From positions 62,001-126,000 of the forward strand of contig NJFT01000007.1 in NCBI GenBank assembly GCA_002221725.1: a stretch of DNA of 64,000 nt, read 5' to 3'. The notes beneath the pieces were generated by a model, which worked only from the letters and a program-made list of their open reading frames with translations, searched no databases and was not told the DNA's origin. The position numbers and the translations under genes are program-made. Positions 46,722 through 57,158 of this stretch are shown here, piece by piece. Origin of the DNA: Scedosporium boydii (taxonomy: Eukaryota; Ascomycota; Sordariomycetes; Microascales; Microascaceae). Each line of letters begins with the position of its first letter. Position 1 is the stretch's first letter.

Positions 46722-48209
46722 TGTTGGGGGAGGACGAGAGGACTGTGTAGGTGCGATGATGAGGGTGGAAGGATGGAATTGGGAGCTTGAATCTGGGAAT
46801 TAGGAATTGAGAGGTAATAATAGATGTGTTAGCCAGGTCCTCGATGTCCTTGACCTCGTCTACCTCGCCCTGTCTCGCTTGTCTCGTCTCGATCGGGTTG
46901 CCGTCGGTCGTCAAAGCCGGCGGGCAATCGAAGGTTTAAAGTAAAGTTGAGGTGACAAGAAACAGGGTGGGGTTGAGGCTTGAATACCGGGTTGGAGTCG
47001 AGCTAATGCTGGTGCTGGTGCTGGCGGTTCTTTAGCTCCGACCGCCCGACTGCTGCTGGGCTGGGTTGGCTGGGGGCGGACGTGAGATTTGGTGGAGGCT
47101 CAGTGTTCAGCTCAGTGCTCCTTCCTGATGAATTGAAACGGGGGACGTCACCATGAATGAAGTCGGTGGCATTTGAGGTCTAGGTTGGAAAGGGATAGGA
47201 AAGCTATAAATCGAAAATTAAATAAAATAAATCGCTTCGGCGGAATATGTTTCGAAAGATCGAAAGGAGAAACAAGAATGTTGGGGGCCCAGCGTGCAGA
47301 ATTCCGATCATGAAACACTCTCTGGCTCAAGCAGAAGGGGAGAGGAGAGCTCTGAACAAGCCACGATGAATTGGTTCAAAAAAATGAAAGACAAAAAAGC
47401 CCGAATATATGGCCTTTTCCAGAGATAGAAAAGAACAAAATCAATCCCACCCAAACAATTGAAACATGTTCCCGTGTTGTCTTGCCTCTTCGCCAATGGC
47501 TTCCATAGGCCCAAGCCCACCGGCTCCTCAAGAACCCGAAGCGAGACGGGAGAGACATCAATGAGGCGGAGCTTCTGTACGAGCGAGTAAGCGCACGAAG
47601 AGAGACCTCAAAAGGGTCTAGCCAGGAAGCGAAGCGCGCGCCACGAGGACTTTGCGCTGTTGCCCACCACCCTCTTCTCCCTTGTGTCTTCTTTTCCGAC
47701 CCTTCATTTGCCGGTTTGGGTGCGTGCGGTAAGCGAAGCCTCGGATCTGGTGTTTCCTTTGGGATTCGTCTGATCCTATTATTAGCTGCCCGAAACTAGG
47801 GGTTGCATTGTGTGGCTGGACTCGTTGGGCATGATGTCCTTGAGATCCGGCAGAGTCAGACTGATGATTGAAGATTGGGTGGTGTACTTTCTGGATTGTT
47901 CATACTTGATGTTGCTGCATTCCTTCGTTGATGTATCAAATCCCTGCTCTATCAGAATCTATTGATGCATTGATCTTTTCTCCGCCCAAAGTGCCCTGAT
48001 CGAATCGTCAATAGACCAAACACGCAGAAGCCATCTAAGATCTTCTATCAATGCAACTGATGCCGTGATCATGACATGGAAAAATCCCCCAAAAATACTC
48101 CTCCATCCCATCCTTCATCACTGATGCTAAATAATAAAAATACGAAATAAATAAGGAAGAGAAGCAAAAAAGAGAGAGTCCTCATGTTGCCCTCCCCTCA
48201 ACCCCCTTC
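46722..48209. other. Intergenic, 1.5 kb, no gene recognised
   Basis: Promoter side of the DUF7053 gene and 3' flank of ORC4. A short GCTGGT repeat near 47005-47027. Only chance-like frames. Confidence 0.55.
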
Positions 48210-50942
48210 CTAAATCTCCTTACACCACCTCGCCAACACACCCCCAAGCTTAGCCCCAACCGAAATCTCCTCCAGCGAAACATCCACAACCCACATCTTC
48301 CCCTCCACCCCACCAACCGCCTTGCCCCTCCCCGCGCCCCCAATCCCCGACGGCACAAGCAGCCCCAAATCAATCAGCCTCTCCCACGCGATGACCGCCA
48401 CGCCGCGTCCCCACACCCGTACGCCTCCGCCGACGGCCAACATGCCAGCGCTGGCAGACTGCACGCGCTGCCGCCCCATGAGCGAGCTGTACTCGTCGTA
48501 CGCCATGGCGAAGTTGACCGTGTCTGCATGCGCGACGATGTCGAGACGCGCCGCTGCGATGAGGAGCGCGAGGTCGAGGTCTGAGAGCGCTGGGAGGAGG
48601 TGGAGCTTGCATGGGGGCGGCGCGAGGGGGACGACGGTCGGTGCGCGGGGGATCTGGAGGGCGAGGTTTGTTGGCGAGAGCGTTGATAAAGGTAGGATGC
48701 AGGTGTTGAGGAATCCCATGACCGATTTTGTCGTGTAAAAGTGACCCTTGAGAAGTAGTTGGAATGAATCTTGCTTGTAGAGTCGCTGGTCAAGCAAAAA
48801 CGAGGGAAATGTAAGTAGAGATTCAACCACGCGATGAAAATCTTCCTATCGCTTTCACTTACGTCGATTTTCTTCCCCCAATACTCCATAAACTCGTCAA
48901 AGCCCTCAAGCTCAGCATCCATACCCTCATCGTACGCCTCGTCCTTATCCACCACTAAACCCTGACGGCACACCTCCCAGTAGGTCGCGATGTTACGAGG
49001 CGGTGCAATAAAGACACATCGATGGCTGAATCGACTCTTGACACGCTTCTCTAACATCTCGACAATGTCTACCCTCGTCGTACATCCCAGCACGGCGATG
49101 GGCGCCTTGCGCGCCTGAGCAATGTCGAACAGGTTATACAAGAGGGTTTGTCGTGGATGGTAGGCGAACAGGTCGAACTCATCGAGGACGAAGATGATCG
49201 CTTGCGAAATAACACCATCATCCTCACCCGTAATCTCGGACGGGTGGGAGAGAAGGGCGAGGAGAGAGGCCATTGTATCGGCATAATTGGTCTAGCAAGG
49301 ACGGGCTACCCGTTAGCAAAGTCCATCATCTGCGAAAAACAAACCGCATCCTGGTTCTGGCAACACTAACTCGATGGACTATATCATCGTCGACTTCCAT
49401 CTCTTTCCCAAGCTGTCGCCAAATATCCTTGACTGCAAGCTTGTCGTCCGTATGAATGAAACCATTAAGCCGCACAACGTGAAAGTCACCCCCATGCTTC
49501 TCGGACATGTTTGTGATGACATTCTCAATAAGCTGTATATCGTTAGCACCTCGTGATTCTTTTCGATGACAAGAAACTATTTGGGAGAGTTTTGGACCTA
49601 CAGTTGTCTTCCCCAAGCCCCTTCCGCCGATAAGAAGCATCGAGTTGCCCTCCCCAACCGAGATGGTCTGTTCCACCAACTGGCTAACTTTGCTATAAGC
49701 CTCATCCAACCCCGTAAGCTTAAGCCGTCTCTGCCCAGTACATCGATCGATAAGAATGCGCTGAAGCGCCGGTAGATGCTCGTTGAGGTTCGGGATATCT
49801 GGGGCGTCTGACGGAACAGGCACAACGGCGTAGGTCAATTTCTGCGGCGTCTTCGAAATATCATCTTGAGAGCAATTCTTGCAAATCCAATCGCCCTCGG
49901 GGATGACAGGGACATTGTGGCACTTTTGATGGAATCCAAGGTCGCAATTGTCGCAAAAGATGATCTCGTTTGGCGGTTTCGAATCGGGCTTCAAGCAGAT
50001 TTCGCAGACTTCCTCGTCCTCTTCTTCCTCCTGTTCGCGAGACTCTGGAGGTCGTTCTGATTCTTTCGTTGCAGCCTTCCCGACTGCCTTCTGAGGCATC
50101 TCCGTCTTCTTAGTAGGCAGGTCCTCGAAGAATATCTCGACATCCTTTACGCCATTATCAAGTCCAAAGGCAACACTCTTTCGCTGTCTCGGCGTATCAT
50201 CGCCCGCTTTCCTCGATGGCGTAAGAATACCCTTGAGTGGAGTCCGCCCAACCTTTGTAGGGCTCTCAACCCGAGACTTCGATTGAAGTCCGCGACGAGG
50301 AGTTGCCGCAAGGTCTGGCGGATCCAAAGTCTTCTTTTTATTCTTGCTGCCCGGCGGCCGACCGGGTCCTCGCTTCTTCTTCGCTGTAGGTGTGGTCGGA
50401 GGTTCGTCTAGCTGCATGAGACCGTATGCATCGCCGTTCGTAGTAGTGTCCGCGGGCTCGTTCTCGTCGTCGACGTCCATGGCCTCGGTAGCCGCGGAGT
50501 TCCTTCGACTTCCTCGCTTCTTCGGTGTTCCTATTCCGTTCTGAGGCGCCGCTGAACTGTTCCTCCCCTTCTTAGACGGCGTCGTCACAGTCCCCTCTCC
50601 ATCCGACCCAGGAAAATCATATACACTCTTCCCCTGCTCCCCTAGAATCGTGGCCCTCGGCGGCCGACTCCTCCTCGCTGGCACAGTCGCCGCCTTCGCA
50701 ACAGTATCTTCCCCCGTCACCTCCTTCCCTGCTCTTGTAAGGGATATGGCGGCGGACAAGGTCTCCAGAAACGACTTCTTACGGACCCCACCGCGGCCCC
50801 CGCTGACGCCATTGACGGCTGGGGTCGCCACAGAATCATCTTCAACTTTTCGCTTCTTCGCAGCCGATCCGTTGGTCGTAGAATTTCCCGTCGATGCTGG
50901 CCTGCCGCGCTTTCGTCGGAGGGAACCCCCGTTCTCGTCCAT
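48210..50942 (-). CDS. ORC4: Origin recognition complex subunit 4 with PHD finger and AT-hooks
   Basis: AAA+ subunit of the nuclear origin recognition complex that marks replication origins and loads MCM. Minus-strand exons: 50942-49602, 49532-49371, 49291-48863 and 48785-48210; introns 69, 79 and 77 nt; 835 aa. A long N-terminal extension carries AT-hook cores (RKRGRP near 10, RGPGRPPGSK near 191-200) and a complete C4HC3 PHD finger: C313, C316, C330, C333, H338, C341, C354, C357. The AAA+ part starts near 395 (LNEHLPALQRILIDR). Walker A is GGRGLGKTT at about 439-447, just before intron 1, followed by LIENVI and VVRLNGFIHTDDKLA. Walker B is IIFVLDEFDLFA near 535; then TTRVDIVEMLEKRVKSRFSHR (sensor and arginine region). 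The C-terminal winged-helix region ends the protein. Chromatin reading through the PHD is inferred. Confidence 0.92.
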
Positions 50943-52021
50943 TTGTGCTCAGTTTGGTCCCCTTGATTGCATTCGTCGTGTCGCCATTAGGGAGCGATAA
51001 AAAGGATTGATCGAGCGAGTGTTATGGTGCACACGAGTTTGCCGGGACTGGGGGTCGGGAAATATGAACGGACGGGGGCGTTCGTGGTCTTGAAGCTCAA
51101 GGAGAGAATCTGCAGGTCCTCTGGAAGATGCGAGCTGTCGTCCAATTGAATGCATCGCCAAAAGTGGTTTTGGCACTGACGCGCTGGACACGCGCTACAG
51201 AATTAAGGCACCTGGCACCATGTTGAATACAGTGTCAAGAGTAACATGACAATATTAAGCACTGTATTATTCCAAATTCACCTCGAGACGACGATCGCAA
51301 GATCATAGAAGTCGCCTAATATCAACAGTAGAAACAACTAACATAAAATGAAGATAAAAGCTCAAGTAGACAGAAGAGTAAAGTTTCTGTATATATTATT
51401 TATATATATATATATATATGAAGACTAGTTATAGGGAATGGATGAGGGGAGGGGAAAAAAAAAAAAAAAAAAGCTCGCTCGCGGTTCGCTCCCAGGGTCG
51501 AGATACGAAAATTGCAATTTTCTAACCTTCTGAGCGCTCCAATGACCACTTGGCCACTGGTCGCCGTGTCACCACTGCTTGAGCTGCTCGGTTGGAAATT
51601 CCTTCCATGCCGTCATATATAAAGGCATGGCGTGTGCAGATTACACATCAACCTTGAGAGGGAAGGGACGAGAGACGTTGGAGGCAAGCTTGAGTCGAGA
51701 TCTATTGACTGATCCTTAATCTACCTGTACAGACTCTATAAAAGACTTTTTTCGAGACGAGACTCTTGAGGGTACTTGCAGGTGTACTCCTCGAGAAGGA
51801 AAACTCAGAAGAAAAAGAAAGCGGAAAAAAAGGACGAAAACAAGCGACCCATGTCCATCGAATGATCTACTTTATGTCCAAAAAAGAGCACTGGCTAGCC
51901 CTCCCCCTGAAAATGCCCCATTTCTCTAAACGCCTTAACCTGGTGATGAAAACAACAAAATAAATCAAACAAAGAAAAGAAAGCAACCCAGCCTCCATCC
52001 CTCATGTCATCGAGAGTTCTT
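50943..52021. other. Intergenic, ORC4 promoter side
   Basis: About 1.1 kb between the ORC4 start and the 3' end of the carrier gene. Contains a TA dinucleotide run at about 51394-51419 and an A run at about 51455-51472. No gene recognised. Confidence 0.55.
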
Positions 52022-53264
52022 CTAGATGCCAAACCATCCCTTGGCCCGTTCGTAAACGTAGAAGCTCACCGCGACCATGGGTATCACCTTGACGTATCCA
52101 ATCGTCAAACCGACGAAGAAGCCGCGGAAGCCCTTCTCCCGGAATATTATCCCCGCCGTCTCCGCGACTCGCATCCGGTGACCGTCGCCAACCACGGCGC
52201 CGACTTGCATGCGCCGCCGGATGATCTCCATGGGATAGGACACTGTCTGCGAGATCATGCCCGCCAGCCCACCGGCGGTAAGCTCAGCCCAGGACCGCAG
52301 AGGGACGGCCTTGCCCTTGGGCGCGTTCTTGCGGCGCGGCAGCGTGGTCCACTTGGCGATCGAATGGTGCCTAAACAGGTCTCCGACGGTGTCGTGAGTT
52401 AGGAAGGACATGCCGGCGTACGGAACCATGCCAAGCATCGTAGGAGCGAAACCTCTGTAAAAGTTGAGGAAACCGCCGCGAGTAACCGCGGAAACCGCGG
52501 AAGAGGCACTCGTAGCGCCAGGGGGCTCGTTGTAGATTTGCTTGCTCATAGAAGCAAAGGACGTCCCGCCGACTCTCTTAGTCTCGAAGGCCATACGGAC
52601 CCTAATAAGCTCGAGGGGGTATGTGCAGACAACGGAGGTGGCCCCGGCAAGAGATCCACTGATAAACCGACGGAACGGCGTCTCTTGGCCCTTATGCTGG
52701 ATCACAACAGATCGGATTTGTTCATACACGAGGAATTTGATGGCCGCGTAAGGGAAAATTCTCAACAGGGTCGCGGAATGGCCGCGGAAAAGTCCAGTGG
52801 GTCCATCGTGGTGGTATATGTCCCGCAGAGTTGCCGCGACACCGGCCCAGGACCCCGAGTATTTCGCATATGTAGGATTACTGGATTGGAAGAGAATCTT
52901 GACTCGATCCAGAGGGGCGACGATCGTCTTGGCCTACACTCGAAATTTTAGATTAGTCTCAGAAGAAATGGCTTGAAAATTCTCCATTGCTGCTTGGGGA
53001 GGCAGGAAAAAAAAAGAAGAGGACAGAAAAAGCAAAGAGATATATATAACATACCGCGCAACCCGCCATACCGCCCGCAACTCCCGAGCGCCATAGATAT
53101 CCAACAGTGCGAGTCTTCTTCCGGAACTCTACCGTATCATCGCCAGGAGGGGGGGTGGAGATGGTCGAAGGCTTCTTGGTCATAGAAAGGGACGTCTCAT
53201 AGTTCTGCCCCTGTGTGCTCTGTGTCACCGACATCGACGCATTCTCCAAACTTGCGGGAGGCAT
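52022..53264 (-). CDS. LEU5: Mitochondrial carrier, Leu5/coenzyme A transporter type
   Basis: Inner-membrane carrier of the SLC25 family, closest in pattern to yeast Leu5 and the Graves disease carrier, which support CoA accumulation in the matrix. Minus-strand exons 53264-53055 and 52933-52022; intron 121 nt (GTATGT..GTAG); 373 aa. Three Solcar repeats are seen: GGMAGCA joined by splicing to AKTIVAPLDRVKILFQ, then LAGATSVVCTYPLELIRVR, then LAGMISQTVSYPMEIIRRRMQ, each with the PxD/E-x-x-K/R signature. The first 50 residues are Ser/Thr-rich. Start: the first ATG in the open frame (MPPASLENASMS); the frame is open further upstream without an ATG, so an extra 5' exon is possible. It diverges from the METTL4-like gene over 720 bp. 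Confidence 0.85.
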
Positions 53265-53984
53265 TCCGCTGCCTCCCTTTCCCCCAACTGTGACGTTGGG
53301 AGGATGTAACGGTGGTTGAGATGGGATCGGAGCCTCCGCGCTTGGCCCGTCAGTCGCTTCGAAGAGAAGAACAATCTCGTCCGAAGAAGTCAGAATATGA
53401 TCGTGTGGGGCTCGATGAAAGGAGGAATCTGGAGATCTGGAGTCTGGAGTCCGGAGTCTGGGGGAGGGGAAGGGTTTTTGGGGGACCCTAGTGTAGTGAA
53501 AATTGTCTTTCCGTATCAATAATCGTTCGTCCCCGGCAGACGTTCGGGATTGTGTGAAGGGCGATAAAGAAATGGGAATTTCGGCTTACGAGAGGGACTC
53601 AAAATATTAGAGATTTAGACGTCATGGTACAAGGACACTACCAAATTGAACAGATTTTGCGGGGTCATGATTGGCCAACACGTGCTTGTCTGGGGTCTCC
53701 GCAAGTACATACTGCAACATGTGTGCCTTCCCCAAGCCGAAGATTGCCGACCCGTCTTTTCTATTCGGCACAACCCCAACTCCAACCAGCAAACGTCTCC
53801 GAGGACTGACTGGACTGCACTGGACTGGGCCGACTCCGAAATGGTCGACTCCGTGCACATCTTGACCTTAGTGTAGGCCCAGGGGCTCCAGGGACGCGTG
53901 ACTTGATCTCCAACATCGAACTGGGCTTAGCTCGCGCAGAACAAAAAGGAGGGGAAACGCATTTCCATTCCTCCGCCCCAACAA
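53265..53984. promoter_or_regulatory. Bidirectional upstream region, carrier/METTL4-like genes
   Basis: 720 bp between divergent starts. The half next to the carrier is open on the minus strand and could include a missed first exon. Otherwise nothing distinctive. Confidence 0.4.
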
Positions 53985-55040
53985 ATGGAGCGGAGAAGTG
54001 CCCCACGTTCGTCCATCCTCTATGAGAACGAGTCCAAGTCTGTCGTGTGCGTCGATCTGCCCAGGTCCATCGAAGAGGCTCAAGCCCCGCACCACCTCCA
54101 GACGACCAATCTGCGGAGGCTGATTTCCTCGCCTCCCATCTCGACTCCGTTCCCGAACCCGGAGCCCAGAAATAATGCCACCGCCCACTTTGGGACCGCC
54201 TCGCCAGCTGCCCAGCTCTCGCAGCTGATGACTTGCGCCGCTGTGGAATCTGCGCTGCGGGATTTGGAGCTGAACTTTTCGGGGCCCCTTTGCTTACCGC
54301 GGGCAGTCACGCGACCCGGCCTCCAAACTTCGCCGACCACATCCGCGTCATATTTTACCCCGGAAAACTCGCATGCGCTTCATGGTTCCATAAAGTCGAC
54401 GAGGCGGGAACTGGTATCTACTGCTCCGTTATTTGATCTCATCATTATGGACCCACCCTGGCCTAATCGGTCGGCAAAGCGAAAGAGAGGAGGGTATTCT
54501 ACCTGCTACGGACGTGAAGATACCCGCAGAATACTATCGCTCATTCCCACCTTAACACAGCTAGCACCTGGCGGCGTTGTTGCTATTTGGGTTACTAATA
54601 GTCCCACAATGACAGAGCTTCTAACCGCTCACGATGGCCTCTTGAAACAATGGGGCCTGGAGCAGGTGGCAGAGTGGATATGGTTGAAGGTCACATCGGC
54701 CGGCGAGCCCATATGTGACGTGCAGTCGAACTGGAGGAAACCCTGGGAGAGACTTCTCATTGCGAGGAGGAAGGGCCAGGCCCACTCTACCCTAGACATT
54801 GTCGACAAAAAGATCATCGTCAGCGTTCCGGACGTGCACTCGAGGAAACCAAGCCTGAAGCGCTTATTCGATGAGATTATGCCTCCGGACTATCAGGCCC
54901 TGGAAGTATTTGCACGATACCTCACTGCTGGGTGGTGGAGTTGGGGCGATGAGGTGATAATGCATCAATCAGACGAGCATTGGACTAAATACCCAGACGT
55001 AGATGTGAGATCGGAAGAAGCAATTGATCAAGCAGACTAA
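53985..55040 (+). CDS. METTL4-like MT-A70 family adenine methyltransferase
   Basis: S-adenosylmethionine-dependent N6-adenine methyltransferase of the MT-A70 family, METTL4 clade. A single exon encodes 351 aa. The catalytic DPPW motif sits in FDLIIMDPPWPNRSAKRKRGGYS at about residues 150-172; the KRKR insert after PPW and the downstream GGY are typical of METTL4 proteins. Also seen: LAPGGVVAIWVTNSP, WGLEQVAEWIWLKVTSAGEPI, KPWERLLIARR, VPDVHSRKPSLKRLF and ALEVFARYLTAGWWSWGDEVI (the SAM-binding and C-terminal family blocks). Residues 1-140 are poorly conserved. The substrate, U2 snRNA m6Am or DNA 6mA, is debated for METTL4 and cannot be decided here. The start is the first ATG of the frame. Confidence 0.9.
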   Translation: MERRSAPRSSILYENESKSVVCVDLPRSIEEAQAPHHLQTTNLRRLISSPPISTPFPNPEPRNNATAHFGTASPAAQLSQLMTCAAVESALRDLELNFSGPLCLPRAVTRPGLQTSPTTSASYFTPENSHALHGSIKSTRRELVSTAPLFDLIIMDPPWPNRSAKRKRGGYSTCYGREDTRRILSLIPTLTQLAPGGVVAIWVTNSPTMTELLTAHDGLLKQWGLEQVAEWIWLKVTSAGEPICDVQSNWRKPWERLLIARRKGQAHSTLDIVDKKIIVSVPDVHSRKPSLKRLFDEIMPPDYQALEVFARYLTAGWWSWGDEVIMHQSDEHWTKYPDVDVRSEEAIDQAD

Positions 55041-55221
55041 TAGATTCAAAAATAAAATGTCTATCCCAGTATACATTCAGAATATTGTACATCTTTCGGG
55101 CATCGTGATATAATGCTACAAGGTATTCCCCCAAGCCATGCCGACTTCTTGGTAAATCTCCGCTCTCCGCTTTCCATGAGAAAGCTCTCATCCAAAGTGC
55201 CTAGTGATCAAAACTAATCAC

Positions 55222-55945
55222 TTATTCTTTCGTCTTCGCCGCCTCCTCTTGTTTCTCCTCCTCTTTTCCTTGCGTCTCGCTCGTCGCCGATTCCTTCGCC
55301 TTCGGCGCCACACTGTCCCACTTCACATCCAAAGCCACGCCATTCTCCCACTTCTTCTTCCCCTCCAACAGCTCCCTCGCCAACGCCCTATACTTCTTCT
55401 CCTCCTGCGTCAGCGGCCCGTCGCTAGCCAGCGGGATATTCCCCTTATACCGCTCCTTCCGGAGCCTGTCCTGGTCCGCAAGCATCTTCTCGCGCTGCTT
55501 ATACAGCGCCGCGTCCCAGGGGGATAGGTCCTTGGGCACCTCGGGCCACACGAAGGGCTTCGTCATCTCGACCGTCATGTACTTCTCCGCGGGGGGGCGC
55601 ACGTAGCGGCCGGCGTCGTTCTTGATGGGGGCTACTTGGCGGCGCACGAAGGACCGCACGGCCGTCACTTCGACATTGTAGAGGTTCCAGAGGTAGTCGC
55701 GGAGGTCGAACTTGGTGAAGCGGAGGGGGACTTGGAAGGTGGCCCAGTCGGGAGGCTGGTTGTCTTTGCGGATGAGCGTTATGACATGGTTGGGGCTGTT
55801 TTTCGCGGGTTAGCTATCACGCGTCCTTGGTTGACTCCTGCAGGATCCGTTTTTGACGGTCAATTGGTATGGCGCCGACGTACAGGAAGACTTGTTTTTG
55901 TCCGAGCTTGAAAGCCGGAGCTTTGCGGGCCACTGCGGAGGCCAT
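55222..55945 (-). CDS. MRP20: Mitochondrial ribosomal protein L23 (uL23m)
   Basis: Large-subunit protein of the mitochondrial ribosome near the polypeptide exit. Minus-strand exons 55945-55884 and 55795-55222; intron 87 nt (GTACGT..ACAG); 211 aa. Exon 1 encodes MASAVARKAPAFKLGQKQVF. The splice gives VFLPNHVITLIRK, the start of the L23 fold, followed by TFQVPLRFTKFDLRDYLWNLYNVEVTAVRSFV. The fungal mitochondrial extension continues KPFVWPEVPKDLSPWDAALYKQREKMLADQDRLRKERYKG, ending in a Lys/Glu-rich tail. The first ATG downstream of other in-frame starts was chosen because it gives the compact, basic, import-signal-like N-terminus. Tail-to-tail with the METTL4-like gene, 181 bp apart. Confidence 0.9.
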
Positions 55946-57158
55946 TGCGATCACATTCGTGGGGGACGAGTATTGATACTGAATGTCCAAGCTAAGCAAT
56001 GGACCAATTTTTGGGACAGGATTTTCCGTCGAATGGTGATGGAGATTTGTGGCTGGTGTGCAGCTTGTGGCTAGTGGGCTGAGTTTGGTGTCCTCGGGGA
56101 TTGGTTGTGGCGTCGCTAACGACAAGTATAGTTATCTTCGTAAACAACGGCGACTTCATTGACTCGGAAATCTGAAGATCGAATATTCTTGAAGCTTCAT
56201 TTCAATTACTCAGAACAAAAATCGAGAACACATTTCCTCATCGAGAATTTAGTGAAAATTGATTGTTGCGAACTCGATCAGAACTTGTTAAATAGTCTGA
56301 CCCAGACTGGCCTTTCAAGTGGGTGAAGAGACCGATCGCCTCAAACTGGCATACTTCCCCGGCCCAGCCATTTGAATCGCCAACCTTAGAAAACAATGAC
56401 GCAAAGACGGAGCTCGGAGCTGGTCCAGGTCAACAGGACCATACTCTCTGGCAGGTCTAGGTCTAGTCGCAGACCAGTCTTTCCCATCGAAATCGTCTAA
56501 AGTTGAGGCCTCAAGGAACAAAGTAACCCCAACCGATTTGGGCCTTTACAATCTTCCTTCTCTCGCACTTCGCCTATCATTGAATCCCTCCTGTCTCGCA
56601 AAATGTATGAGATTTTTCGTTCATAACTTAGAATACTAGAAATAGATCCAGATCCAAATGTATTAAAACGCCCCTGGTTGAGAAGATCTCCTCTCCATTA
56701 TATACATATCACATTCCCAATATTAAATTAATAAGTCGTAACGCTCCCCCCCCTTGTTCATCGTCATCCTCTTCCAACCTTCCCTCGTGCGAGATATGCC
56801 CCATACCCTACCCCCAAGAGGGTTAACTTCTGTACAGCCAGAAATCTTGACTGAACTTGCTTCTTGTTGACCTGAAATGACTTATTCAGGAGCTTGCGAA
56901 CCGAGAAAACTGGAGAGGGCGGTATTGGCAAAGTCTTCTGGGCGATTGGGGTAGTTCCTCCCCTTTGACAAGCACTCCGCTCTCTGTAGTGATCCCTCGT
57001 TGTCACGGTGGCAGAGCATCAATGTAATAAGACTTGCCCTACGGAAGGTCTGCGGTGACGGCCCAGAAAGCCACAACTCTTAACTTATAAATAGCCAGCG
57101 GGTACTCTCTTTTCTCGTGGAGAGCTATCCGAATCGGGCAATAATTATCCTTAGGCGG
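55946..57158. other. Intergenic, 1.2 kb, no gene recognised
   Basis: Upstream of MRP20 and downstream of the kinase pseudogene. AT-rich around 56150-56280 and 56580-56760. An 80-codon minus frame at 56764-57006 has no ATG start and no recognisable motif. Confidence 0.5.

Noticed and set aside
45360..46790. Plus-strand frames antisense to the DUF7053 gene
   Set aside because: Shadows of the GC-rich coding strand without motifs or consistent starts.
56764..57006. 80-codon minus frame ending LGVGYGAYLARGKVGRG
   Set aside because: Briefly looked coding, but has no ATG, no splice partner and no recognised family.
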